NCBI GenBank assembly: GCA_023897205.1
Contig: JAHWDD010000005.1
Span: forward strand, 1,364,001-1,428,000
Direction of reading: 5' to 3'
DNA length: 64,000 nt
DNA from: Exophiala sp. HKRS030
Taxonomy: Eukaryota; Ascomycota; Eurotiomycetes; Chaetothyriales; Herpotrichiellaceae
The number at the start of each line of letters is the position of its first letter. Positions within the stretch are counted from its first letter, which is position 1. The notes below the pieces were generated by a model. It was not told where the DNA came from. It ran no database searches and saw only the letters and a program-made list of their open reading frames with translations. Both the position numbers and the translations under genes were made by a program. This document shows, one piece after another, positions 44,271 through 55,200 of this stretch.

Positions 44271-45563
44271 TTACAGTGTAGACAATACCATGTGTAAGAT
44301 TGCCACGGCAGTCACGACGGCCGGTGCAAGAGTGGACACCTCCCTCGTGGATGCAACACCATTCTTTTGACTTTCGGCCTTGTCGACACTTCCAACCTTG
44401 ACGTTGACGTCGGCGAAACCAGATCCGCACGTGTCGTCTATCTGGGTGGCGCAACCCAGGTACGTCTTCGAGAGGGGCTGATTGACGTCCTGAGCGTAAC
44501 CGGCGAAGATCTTCATGGTGTCTCGCAGACACTGTGTGCAATCCGGGCCGGAATCACCCCCGCCGGTGGTGGCGTTGGGCATGGCGAGTCCCAAGGCCGT
44601 GTAGTAAGGGTAACTGTCCGACTGGGTCGTGGCGTTGGTGACGGCCTCGGTGAAACAGTAACCGTCCGTCGCGGCGTCGCGGAGGCACGTGGCTCGGTAC
44701 AGAGGTTCGTAGGCCGTCAGCCCGGCGTAGGCCTGGGTGACGGTGGCCACCTGGTCCTTGAAGTCGTCGCCGCAGGCGGAAGAGGAGACGAGCTGCGACG
44801 CGAGGCTGGACATGAGCGGCGCGCAGAGGGCGAGCGGGGCCGAGCAGGCCGCGTCGAGGGTCTGGGTCAGCAGCGTCGCCGACCGCATGGCCCGGAAGAA
44901 AGAATTGGAGTTCTGCAACAGCAGCGACACGGGCACGCAGGATTGGAAGGTCGAGTTGGACAGAAAGGTCGAGAAGAAGGCGGGGCACGTCGAGGACGTA
45001 AAGTTTTGACCGAGCGAGGTGTCAAAGGGGGACGGCAGGGGCGTGGTCACCACGGTCACGCTGGGCGAGACGGACGTCGAGACCAACGTCGGCGCGAGGT
45101 TGGCGTTGGTGTCGGTGGCGATGGTGTCGGATAACGACGGCGGTGTCGTTGGTGCGGAATCGGGTGGTGGTGGTGGTGGTGGTGAGATGGTCGCGGCAGA
45201 TCCTGACGGGACGGAGACCGTCGTAGTGACTACGTTCCCGTCGTTGTCGTCGTCTCGCTTGTGTACCACAAATACCGGCAGAGGACTGTCTCGTCGAGCC
45301 GGACGGTCGGACCGGTCGATGAATATTTCCCCTCTGGCTTCGAGTTGTTCAAATAGAGACGGTGACTCGTACACAAGCGTTTCGGATTGCGTGTCTTGCG
45401 CCGCTGAGCAGGGTGTCAATAGCGACAGGAGCATCATCATTATTGAAAGTGAGAATAATTTGGGTGAGGATAGTAATGATGATGATGTGCGAGCATTCTT
45501 CCTCCTCCGCCTTCGCCTCCTCGGGTCTGAAGATGATATATCTGATGCTGATTGGGACATCAT
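44271..45563 (-). CDS. DUF7729-type GPI-anchored cell-surface protein
   Basis: A single ORF of 430 residues. An internal hydrophobic segment (LFSLSIMMMLLSLL, residues about 36-50) preceded by a polybasic run is a signal peptide or signal anchor. A KR-rich region and a Pro/Ser/Thr-rich linker with a poly-Pro run follow. The conserved core has regularly spaced cysteines: CPAFFSTFLSN, FQSCVPVSLLLQNS, LDAACSAP, CGDDF, TCLRDA, GYCFTEAV, CTQCLRDTMKIF and LGCATQIDDTCG. This is the pattern of the fungal DUF7729 surface-protein family. The C-terminus is a hydrophobic tail after a small-residue stretch, as for a GPI signal. Several NxS/T sequons are present. If the signal starts translation, a later methionine (residue 42-44) might be used. 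Function unknown; probably plasma membrane or wall. Confidence 0.8.
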   Translation of the reverse strand: MMSQSASDISSSDPRRRRRRRKNARTSSSLLSSPKLFSLSIMMMLLSLLTPCSAAQDTQSETLVYESPSLFEQLEARGEIFIDRSDRPARRDSPLPVFVVHKRDDDNDGNVVTTTVSVPSGSAATISPPPPPPPDSAPTTPPSLSDTIATDTNANLAPTLVSTSVSPSVTVVTTPLPSPFDTSLGQNFTSSTCPAFFSTFLSNSTFQSCVPVSLLLQNSNSFFRAMRSATLLTQTLDAACSAPLALCAPLMSSLASQLVSSSACGDDFKDQVATVTQAYAGLTAYEPLYRATCLRDAATDGYCFTEAVTNATTQSDSYPYYTALGLAMPNATTGGGDSGPDCTQCLRDTMKIFAGYAQDVNQPLSKTYLGCATQIDDTCGSGFADVNVKVGSVDKAESQKNGVASTREVSTLAPAVVTAVAILHMVLSTL

Positions 45564-47459
45564 GGATGATTGTATTCTTAGTGAGAGTGAGTATTCCGCC
45601 AGAGTCGAGTCGAATTGATTGTTGAAACGAGTGTCGAGAAGAAGGTTCTTCAGTAACGAACGGACGTCCTGAGCCTTTGAGAAGGACTCGGGACAAGCAT
45701 CGACGCCGGCGGCGTCTTGAAGACTCCTGGTGTACTTGCTGTCTTCACATCAATGAGGCCGATGATACAGGTCGAACAATGTCCGTCGGCGATCCTAGCT
45801 ACACCTCTGTGAAGCCTTCGTCGAAGCCGTTCGTAACCCAAGGGATCGTTAAGCGTGTGCTGGGTGATGTGCAGTCGATCACTCCCGATATGGGTTGTCG
45901 GGAAGAGATATAACTTGCAGCACGTGTCGGATCCCTGGTGTTGATCCTACTGTAATTGATCTTCCTCCACACCAATGTGGATTCGAACTTGCAAGGGTCG
46001 GGGGTTTCAGGGTGGTAAAAGACCGACGTCGCTTAACAGCTTCAAATTCTCTCCGTGCAGACTGAGTATGTCTCACGCTGAGAGTGTATCGTGTATTGGA
46101 AGTAAAGAAAAGAACCTGGATGTACGGAGAATTCTCCCCCAGGGCCGAAGCTGAAAGCGGACCGAACAAAGACTTTTGAAAGGGGTTTTTTGAGAAGGAT
46201 TGAAATAATCGTCACATGGGAATGCTAAATGCGGCCCTTGGAAGATTCGATGGCAAGACAGTATTGACTGTACTCCGTATCGAGAATGCCCTATGTCCCT
46301 CCGCTCCGCAACAGCTCGCGGTTCCAGAGCCAAAGTCACCTTCCCAGGCAAGTTCGGCGGCATATTTACCAGTCGGCGTTAGCAAAATGTGCGAACAAAA
46401 GGATGAGTCCGTTGTTGATACTCCACCAGACCTCTTTTTTTCGCTGGTATGCATCAAGGGAGCGGGACCCCCAAATGCCAGAGGTTACCACGTTGAGTTC
46501 GAGTTCATGGAACGCCGTGGCGCTTTGGTGGCGTTCCAGTCCTTTCCAGACAAAGACCACCCTATGAAAGCTAGGGGGCATGGTTGCGTAAGATGTTGAA
46601 CTTCGAAGGGGGTTGCTTACAGTGGGATTCCAAGCGCGACTTCTTACCTTACGGAGTATTCCGCAGACCAATCCTTTGATCCAGGTAGGAATGCTAATCT
46701 CCAGCTCTGATTCGGACATGGTGTTCGCCCGCCGCACCAAATAGTACTGTAGAGATGTGGTGTCGAATGATTGGTTCCATGGACCCCCTTCCGGTCAGCG
46801 TCGATTCGAGGCACAACATGCTTTGAACAGGCCACAAATCATGCTGATCTCGCCTATACCACAGCGGCTGGACAGGGAGTCTGGAATGGAAAGTAGACGA
46901 TGATATGGTGACCAGGGGTCGAGGTTGACAATTTTACACGCGAGCCTCGTTAAGCCTGAAAAGTTGCCAAGATTCGATAGTGCCGGACGCCGACTTGTTT
47001 TCTTCAGAGTCAGGGGTAACATTTTTACTCATTCTATCAGTAGACTCGGTGGACTAGGGACATGGAGATGGGCTAGGGCTGTCCTATTGTATAATCCCTG
47101 TCATGGCCACATGTTGCGAGTTGTCTAGACCTTTCACTCTTCCTACTGCTGCGCCTCCATTTATCATGGTAAGCGCTTGCAACATCATCAAACAACACAT
47201 ACGTGTCGCCGCCCTTGTCCTGTTCGAATCTAGATAATTGTGATAGGCAGGTTCCCGTGCGAATATTGGATACTACAATAGCAACAACATGGTCCAATAC
47301 TATCCCGTCGTTGCGTCGTTCTGGCTCATGACCGCCTCGCAATTTCTAAGATGGCAAGCCAACAATCAGAAGCTGGTGAAAAAATATGAATCATTAAGAA
47401 AGCTCTGGCATCAATTTCATCGTCAAAACAATCGTTACCCAATCATCAGACTGGCAATC
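45564..47459. other. Intergenic, DUF7729 gene promoter to AFI1 3' end
   Basis: 1.9 kb without a convincing gene. TACTCCGTA occurs at 46271-46279 and TACGGAGTA at 46650-46658. The 127-codon ORF at 46216-46599 has no domain. A tRNA-like B-box at 45975 was examined and rejected. Confidence 0.4.
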
Positions 47460-49895
47460 CTAGCTTCGTCGTCCATCACCACTGATCGTGAGAGGTGCCA
47501 TCATCTCCTCCGTGTCATGTTGATTTTGACGCATTCTGGCCTCTTTCTCCTGTAAACACCTCGTAAAACCCATGTTGGCCCAGCCACCGAGTCGGCTGAA
47601 GAATACTCTTCCAGCCGGGTGTTGCCTGATGCGATCCAGAAGTGTCCCAACTGCCATCCTCACTCGTTGATCTTCGTGCCACAGCCCGAGGCCAATGTAG
47701 AAAAGTCCAGCTTCCGACATTGGAACCTTCTCCAATAATTCAAGAATACTCTCATAGTCGGTACAGTATGCCTCGAGCGCAAGGTAAATCGCCCCAGCTT
47801 CCGTCGGAGTCAAGCGTAGCATCCGGAGCTTGGACAGCGAATGATAGAGATCAACATATGGTTTGAGTGGTTCTCGTGCCAGCATATTGGTCATGCTGAC
47901 CGGTGAGGTCGGAGATATCGAGTCTTGCGAATGAGAGGCTAGGTCAAGGATGAACGAGTGATACGATCGAGTGTTCCTCCATCCTTCAATCCTAGCCGCC
48001 GAGGCAGCAAGCTCCCGCGTCTTTGCGTCCTCGGTAGACCATACATATCCATGGCCCTTGAGATTCTGACTAGACGTCCTCAGTGACATTGGTCGTGGAG
48101 TGGCGGTGGCAGACGAAGGTGTCTCCACCTTGTCAACTTCGGTCGGAGGAAGGGCGCTCAAACTGCTCGCTCCATATACAGTCTCTTCGAAAGCGGCTGC
48201 GACGCAAGTAAATTTGGAAATGTAGGCACGGAATTTAGCCCTGACAATTGATTCTCCAGCTCGGGAGGCGATGCTCCGGGTTATGTCTTCCATGAAATGG
48301 ATGTCCCCAGTGGCATCGGCATGCGCTGCATCCTTGTGGTTCAGCACCGCATGGCCGTGCTGCTGGAAGTACGTGGTGCCTTCGGTCACTGGAGCCGTTT
48401 CGATACACGATGAGATCTTCATTCTGCCTGACGGTAGATCGCAGAGCAGGTCCCACCATTCGGGATGATAAGAAAAAGCAGGGTTGGTAACTCCTGCTAT
48501 GAAGCCGGGTACCTTCAGTAACTCATCAATCTTGGTGAGGTCCGTGTACGGGAAAGCATGCCGTGTGAAGCCCCGAAGAATGCCTCCTGATGCAAGAGCA
48601 CAGGCCGCGAGTACAGCTTCTGCCACTTCGCCCGAAGGTCGATTGTGTCCAAGGAAGATGACCCGTTTCTGGGTCAACATGGCGTTGATTAGTACGATGA
48701 TGGGGTGTGTGTATGCACCCGAGGTTGTGAGATGAGGATGCAATGCGAAAGGTTGGGGCTGGGAGTGGTGTGGCCCTCCGAAGATCTGAACCAGCTTGAT
48801 CAAAGAGAAGTCTCCGACGGTCTCTGGAGATAATGCAGTAGGAATTTTGACAGGTACTGGAATGCCATTGTATACTATTCTCGATTCGAACTCATGGGTG
48901 TCGCGAGGAACCGTATATTTCGGTTCAGCCTTGCTCGGAGATTCTGGTGCCTCACTGATCTTGCTCAGAGCTTCGTCAGCGAGTCGCTGGGAGATCATCT
49001 GTTCAAACTTTTCCACAAACATGTCTTTGGTATCGCTTGCTTGCAGAATATGTCGTTCAAGAACTGAAAGCTTTGGCATCAAGGATAAATCCATGTTGTT
49101 GAGAGCATTGAATAACAGCTCTAGAGTGTCTGGTATGGGTGACTTGAAATAATCCTCCAGAGCCAGTAAAAGGAGCGGCTTGTATATGTGCAGAAATGAA
49201 TGTCTCGTGCAGATGGCCATGGCCTTCACCACAGCGCCTCGTTTGACGGTACTGTCTTGCTTCGTGTTGACCAGATTCAGCACATACATCAGGGGAGGGT
49301 TGTCTATCCCGCCAGTATCGCTTTCATCACTGCTGGACTCATCTTCATACTCCTCAGTGACTCCCGCCACAGCCATCTCTTCTCGAAGACGCCTTCTGGC
49401 GGCTCTTTGCTGTCGCCTTGTTTCCTTCTCTGCTAGATCCTCCTCACTCTCGCCGGTGTCTTTGTGAAGGAAGAACATGGTCCAATCCTGCTGCCGGACA
49501 TGTGTCTGATCGGGCAACATCAACTCTGCCAACATATTTTCATCAGGGCTGATTGCGCCAGGAAACTGGTGTTCCATAATCGGTCCACGGTCGATGTCGA
49601 AAGACGCGACCAAGATGTACTCGACATGATGCTCGCCCGAATGCAGCGGGTATTGTGACTTGAGCCGCTTCTTAGGACGGTAAGGTCCATCTTCTGGCAC
49701 TGTAGAAACTCTTTGCGACGACCGGTAAGACCCGCGAGGTGAAGGAGGGACTAGAGAACTCTGCGACGAAACTTTGTAGTGCGAAGCCGCATGAGAGACG
49801 GTTGACTTGTGGGAGCCTGAGGTGGAGGAAGCAGATCTTCGACTGTCGGAGAAGGCATGGGGAGCGTGCGGACGATATGCCACGGTCTCAGCCAT
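47460..49895 (-). CDS. AFI1: Afi1-like protein (DENN/stabilisation-of-polarity-axis family)
   Basis: A single-exon gene of 811 residues. Yeast Afi1 binds the GTPase Arf3 and keeps it at sites of polarised growth; the family is a divergent DENN-type module. The N-terminal 90 residues are Ser-rich and disordered. The Afi1 N-terminal domain then reads [23 protein letters not shown], continues through [20 protein letters not shown], and is interrupted by an acidic/Arg-rich insert ([11 protein letters not shown]). The second domain shows LPLL-like [13 protein letters not shown], an [11 protein letters not shown] linker, [19 protein letters not shown] and [12 protein letters not shown], which match the stabilisation-of-polarity-axis region. 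The C-terminal helical part ends near [14 protein letters not shown]. It is divergent from the light-chain gene, which also has a polarity/cytokinesis role. Confidence 0.9.
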   Translation of the reverse strand: MAETVAYRPHAPHAFSDSRRSASSTSGSHKSTVSHAASHYKVSSQSSLVPPSPRGSYRSSQRVSTVPEDGPYRPKKRLKSQYPLHSGEHHVEYILVASFDIDRGPIMEHQFPGAISPDENMLAELMLPDQTHVRQQDWTMFFLHKDTGESEEDLAEKETRRQQRAARRRLREEMAVAGVTEEYEDESSSDESDTGGIDNPPLMYVLNLVNTKQDSTVKRGAVVKAMAICTRHSFLHIYKPLLLLALEDYFKSPIPDTLELLFNALNNMDLSLMPKLSVLERHILQASDTKDMFVEKFEQMISQRLADEALSKISEAPESPSKAEPKYTVPRDTHEFESRIVYNGIPVPVKIPTALSPETVGDFSLIKLVQIFGGPHHSQPQPFALHPHLTTSGAYTHPIIVLINAMLTQKRVIFLGHNRPSGEVAEAVLAACALASGGILRGFTRHAFPYTDLTKIDELLKVPGFIAGVTNPAFSYHPEWWDLLCDLPSGRMKISSCIETAPVTEGTTYFQQHGHAVLNHKDAAHADATGDIHFMEDITRSIASRAGESIVRAKFRAYISKFTCVAAAFEETVYGASSLSALPPTEVDKVETPSSATATPRPMSLRTSSQNLKGHGYVWSTEDAKTRELAASAARIEGWRNTRSYHSFILDLASHSQDSISPTSPVSMTNMLAREPLKPYVDLYHSLSKLRMLRLTPTEAGAIYLALEAYCTDYESILELLEKVPMSEAGLFYIGLGLWHEDQRVRMAVGTLLDRIRQHPAGRVFFSRLGGWANMGFTRCLQEKEARMRQNQHDTEEMMAPLTISGDGRRS

Positions 49896-50660
49896 GGACC
49901 GTAGCTTGAATACTGTGGTAGAAACAATCGGAAGATCGCCCAGGATCAGTCGTTCGAAGAGGCCGCGACCCGAGTATGACGAAGGGTACGACTATAGGCC
50001 ACCGCAGTTCGAAGAGTCGAGAAAAGAGTGGGAGGTTTTCTCGGCGGTGGGATTGTGCGTGCTGAAAAAGAAGAAGATCGGTTTCGGATGAGAAGTTAGC
50101 CGTCGAGGCTGTGTAGGAATGTATCAGTGCGATTCTTATCAAGCACCATCCAAACTTCACTTCTTGCGACCCCCTCGAAGATGGAACATTCGCTGAATGA
50201 GACCCATGGCTTCAAAGAGTCCCCGTCCTCTGCTGCAAAGTTATCGGTGCCCCTGAGATCGGCATTGAGGGGCCGTTTTAGCGCCCGCACTGATTGGGGT
50301 TCAAACACCATTAAGCTTAGCCTTTAGTGCTCGCCATACTTGCCAGTAAAGGGGACACGGAGTCAGGGTTGATCCGGTGCTATGACAACCGCCTGTAAAC
50401 AAGATCACCTGCCCGCTGTATGTTCGGTCCAGGTCCTGCACGCCGCCACGAACATTGGAATACAATATCGGCCACTATAACAGTTAGAAACGATCAACTT
50501 CACACTCAATCGAAGACACCCAGACTCTGTGATCATTCTGACTACACCTCAGCATATATCGCTACAAGAAGCAGTAAATCTTCTCCTTGCTTGCCAGGTG
50601 AACCTCTGTCGATCATCTAAAGAAAGGCACAGATCCGCCTGTGCTGATCAAACATCTGTC
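49896..50660. promoter_or_regulatory. Divergent intergenic region, AFI1 / light-chain gene
   Basis: 765 bp between divergent start codons. ORFs here are short and unrecognised. It holds both promoters. Confidence 0.5.
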
Positions 50661-51666
50661 ATGGTAAGTGGTAATCAACTCATGTCAAGCCAAAGTCGTG
50701 GTCTGTGATCTAACATTTATCAATCAGGCTTCTTACAAGTCCACGTTCAATTCTCCTCGGTCTTCTCCCTTTCGCCGTCCTGCTTCACCAGGTTCTCCGA
50801 CTACTGCCAGTGGAAGACCAAATACTCCGCCAACAAACAGAAGCGGCGCATCCCCCATGACTTCTCCATCCAAGCTCAAACATGCATACACCGTGTCAGA
50901 AGAAGAGGAGGAAGACGAGATAATCTCAACACCGTCGAAAACAAAGACCGACTCTGGGTCATTTAGAAGGGCGCAGACGGAACCCCCTCCATCACCCACC
51001 GCACACAGATTACCCTTTTCCAACAAGCTTGACAACAACCCCATGAGCGCCTCTCCTGGGATTTCTAGAGAGCCTCGAAGACTTGTCTCTAACGGTCTCT
51101 CCCAGAATGACAACCTCTCCAAACTCCCACCCCAACTCCTCCACAATATGCGCGAGTCATTCTCGGTACTTGACTCTAACTCAAATGGAACTATTGACGC
51201 CGCCTCAGTCGCCGAAACACTCCAATCATTAGGCCTACACGAGAGCAACCTCTCCCAATTCTTCCCACCCGGACAACCACAACAGCTCTCGCTACCACAA
51301 TACCTTAATCAACTCGCAAACATTCTGGTCGGTCTATCTCCCCAGCAAGAGCTGCTCAACGCATTCTCCGCCTTTGATGACGATGATAGCGGGCAAATTG
51401 ATATTTCAGAGCTCCGCTCCGCACTACGAAATACAGCACCAGATCCAGGCCAACGTCCTTTGAGCGAGAGAGATATTGATCGAGCCATCGAGGGGTTCAC
51501 GGGCAGAAGAATTCTGGGCAAGAATGTAATCGGCATTGCTGGTGTTCGGGGTCTTAATACCCCCGCTCCAAAGAAAGGCGGTGATGTGTTCCGTTACCAG
51601 GAATTTGTGGCGAACTTGACCGGCGGTCCTGCCACAGAACAGGCCCAGGGAGTTCAGGCACGATAA
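50661..51666 (+). CDS. rlc1: EF-hand protein, myosin-II regulatory-light-chain-like
   Basis: The model has two exons: 50661-50663 (only the ATG codon) and 50728-51666, giving 313 residues. The intron (GTAAGT to CAATCAG) is phase 0 and produces MASYKSTFNSPRSSPFRRP; without it the ORF would need a GTG start. The N-terminal 150 residues are Ser/Pro-rich with phosphosite-like RRP and RRA patches. The C-terminal half has EF-hand modules: MRESFSVLDSNSNGTID (a full Ca-binding loop), a degenerate module LSLPQYLNQLANIL, FSAFDDDDSGQIDISEL (a canonical loop), and FRYQEFVANL. The layout, one four-helix lobe plus another with a Ser-rich N-terminus, fits a regulatory light chain (Rlc1). A calmodulin-like protein is the alternative. 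The symbol is tentative. Confidence 0.75.
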
Positions 51667-52276
51667 TGAGTTTTGATGAATCTGTTCAAGCTAGGACAGG
51701 GGGCGGGAGTTGATAGTCTTTTTCATGATCAATCAGGATGCTGTATAGGATATAATGAAACAAGAGCATTGAGCTGTCTCTCTTTTCCACCGCCCGTACT
51801 CACTTTGCAACATAAAGACACCAGTGACCTTCCACCTGAAATGAACGTTACTCTCACTTGCGCAGGTTAATGCTACGCTTGAAATCAAATGATCCGCAGT
51901 TGAGTACGGTGGACCAATAGGCGCGATATAGCCTCTTCTCCACATGGGAAGTTGGATGGATGATGGATGGTACGAATACATCGCCAGGCTGCGTAATTGT
52001 AGTATTATAGCCATACTCAGCAAACAAACGAGTCTGCTTGTTCATACTAACACTGTCATCGCTGGCGTTGGGCTCTCTCATTGCCCAAAGGGACACAGGT
52101 CGAAACTTCTACACAAAAGCGACTCCTGTCAAGCCACACAAGCACCTGCGCATTCTACCACACTCCCCAACACTCCGCGATCCTTCACAAGAATCTCCTC
52201 CGGCTCGCGTTCCTGAACGGCTTAAATTGTTAGAACTGCCGTAACGAGGATGCAATGATCACATCCATATTCCTCG
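51667..52276. promoter_or_regulatory. Intergenic, light-chain gene to VPS8
   Basis: 610 bp with the light-chain 3' UTR and the VPS8 promoter. No gene or named motif is seen. Confidence 0.45.
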
Positions 52277-55200
52277 ATGAGCTCGCCCAGAGATGAGGGC
52301 GAGAATCCCACCAGTCAGAACGATGAGAAGGAAGAGGTGCATTCGGATGGAGGAGCTGTTGAAACCACAGATGCAGATGTGCCAGACATAGAAAATGGGG
52401 ATGTCGAGGGTGGTACGAACACTACAGAGCAGCATCAGCCGCAGGAAGAAAATAACAGTCTCGAAGACGAGGAGCCAGCGAGTGTTCTGCCACCCAATGG
52501 TGTAGATGGGGTGGTGCCCTTCCGAGGCGAAGATGATGCTCGAAGCACAGATGACACTGTATCAACGCCGGATGAGTCCCCTTCTATTCAGGGATCGGTT
52601 TTGTCATCGCCTCGCAGCGAAACCCCGTCTTTCCGGAGTCCAGCTCGACGAGGCAGTCCTTCGCTGGCGCATCGGCCATTCGACACGAGATTTCAGTCGC
52701 GGCTATCAGGCTCGCATCTGTCACCCCTCCGCTCAAGCTCACCCGGCTTCCTAGGTGCACATTCACGTCATTCATCCATTACAAGCTTTGCTGGCGTAGA
52801 AACGCCGTCAGAAATCGATGAATCTGGCAGTCCGTGGGATGTCATACGCTGGAACAAATACAAACGCATAACAGGACAGACATTCTCCGAGATTGGGAGA
52901 CGAAATTTTGGGAATCCGACATGCCTGGCTGTGGCAGATCAAGTTGTCATAGGCACATCCAAGGGCATCGTCCTGGTATTCGATCACCAGCAGAACCACA
53001 AGGCCATAATCGGTAGCGGTACCAAAGCAGCAGAGAGTGGTGCAGTGACAGCACTTGCCATTTCTGCAGACCATACGACTATTGCTGTGGGACATGTTAC
53101 TGGCCACATTTTCACATGGGAGTTGGCCAGATCGTCCAGGCCGTTTCTTCATATTCTGCCGGTAGATAATTCACATCCACAAGGAAGACGTGGAGATGGG
53201 CACATAATGGGGAGTACTGTTCTACACATCGGATTTCTGGGCTATCGACACACGGCGCTGGTTTCTGCTGATGACAAAGGCATGGCATTTTCACATCTCG
53301 CTACTCGAGGCATGGGAGCTGTTAGCCGCGTAGTGCGCACGGCTCGAATTCTAGGACGATATCCGGAGGTTGTGAGTCGGACGACAAAGCCCTTGAAGAA
53401 AAGCTCGGTTCTTGCTTTCGCTCCTCTGCCTCTCGGTAACATCGAGCAACGGACTGATAACCTTGGCTTGGTAGCGATGCTGACGCCCTACCTGTTGGTT
53501 ATAGTGTCCACAACACCAGTGGCTCAAACTCAGCATAAAGCGGCTCGGCCGAAGGAAGTGGCTGCACATAGCGCCATGACTGCTGCTCTCGCTTGGTTTC
53601 CTGCCCTCAAATTGAAAGCGGAAGAGTCTCAGACCTCTAGAACAAAACTCGTTTATGCCTGGTCAAATATAATCACCATCCTTGAAGTCCATGAAGCCCC
53701 CCCGGAGGAGGGGGATAGCAAGGACAAGCCACCAGAATTACAATTCCTAGCCCGAAGTCGGTATCAGGCCGAGGAAGCAGTGGTCGCGATACAATGGCTG
53801 AACAGGTCGGTCATGGCCGTACTGACCATTACTCAACAACTGCTCATTATTGAAGATCTCACAATGCATGTTACGGAGTCTTTCGACCTTCTCAAGAAGC
53901 ATGTTTATCATGCCGATCTATATTCTCAACAGCTACAAGCCATCATCGAATCCCTGGACGAGGAGGATACTTCAATGCATGGAGTAGTAGCAGATGCATT
54001 CCATATGAGCTTCCGAGCTTACAAGGGGAGGCTCTTTCTTCTGGGCTTCAACGATATTTGGACAGGCGTTTTGACAAATTGGGCGGACCGACTATTGGCT
54101 TTGATGAATGTCGGTGACTTTATCGGAGCCATCCGACTTGCGACCAAGTACTATCTAGGTGAGGGTGAGAAAGCAACAATAGGTCTACCAGAAGAGGATA
54201 GACTTCGAGCAAGTATGGTTCAGGAGAAACTTATCGAGATGATGACAGCGTCTTTGAAGTATGCCTTTGGAAAGAATCAACAAGCCGGCAATGAGCCTAT
54301 CGAAAAGCCACAAATGATTGAATTGGCTGATGCATGTATCCAAGCTTGCTTGACCATGGGGGATCAAGACTTTCTCTTCGAGGAGGTGTTTCCATGGTAC
54401 GATGACAACGATCATGGTCCATTGTTTGTGGACATATTGGAGCCATATATCCTGGATGAGAGGGTTGTGTCCATACCTCCGCCAGCTTTGAAAACTTTGA
54501 TCGACCACTTCGCCATCACACATACGCCATCGACACTAGAAGAAATCGTTTGCATGCTAGATACTTCCACGATGGACATTGACCAAGTCACCAGCCTTTG
54601 TAAAAGGTATAACCTCTATGATGCGTACATCTACGTCTGGACCATGGCATTGCACGATTATGAGACCATGTTGACGTTGCTCCTGGATTATGCCGATACT
54701 GCAGATGAGATCAATCAACCGAACGGAAACGCGGCTGAACGGTATACTACAGCACAAAAGATTTTCCCCTACATTTCATTCATCTTGACAAGCCGAATCT
54801 ACCCTACTGGTGCTGCTATGGACAATGAGGAGGCCATGCTCGCAAAAGGTCAAATTTACGATTACTTCTTTTCCGGAAATAACAAGCAACGCGGACTGAC
54901 CCCAAAGCGAACGACGAGCTCGTTCGAGAACCTTTCGCGCATTCTGCGATTTGATGCAGCGAGCTTCATTGCCGCGCTCAATGAGGCTTTTGAAGACAGT
55001 TTTCTAAATTCTAGTGACGACGATGGCCAAGTTCCCTCGAGCCAACGGCAGCCCTCAATCTCACGCACATACACGCGCCAGTACGTGGTTCGGATTATGC
55101 TAGAAGTAATGTCCTCTGGCTTCGAGGCTGAAGACACGATATACCTGGATATGTTCATTGCGCGAAACCTGGCCAAATATCCTCAATACATGGTTCTCTC

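Noticed and set aside
44367..45134. 255-codon plus-strand ORF, Gly/Arg/Val-rich
   Set aside because: Shadow of the DUF7729 gene in GC-rich sequence.
45955..46050. tRNA-like sequence (B-box GTTCGAATCC and a possible intron-containing anticodon arm on the minus strand)
   Set aside because: The bases flanking the T-loop (GCAAG and CCACA) do not pair, and no acceptor stem closes. A chance B-box match.
47460..49895. Vacuolar or Avl9-type DENN protein for the 811-residue ORF
   Set aside because: The order of blocks ([15 protein letters not shown] start, acidic insert, polarity-axis region) fits the Afi1 group better.
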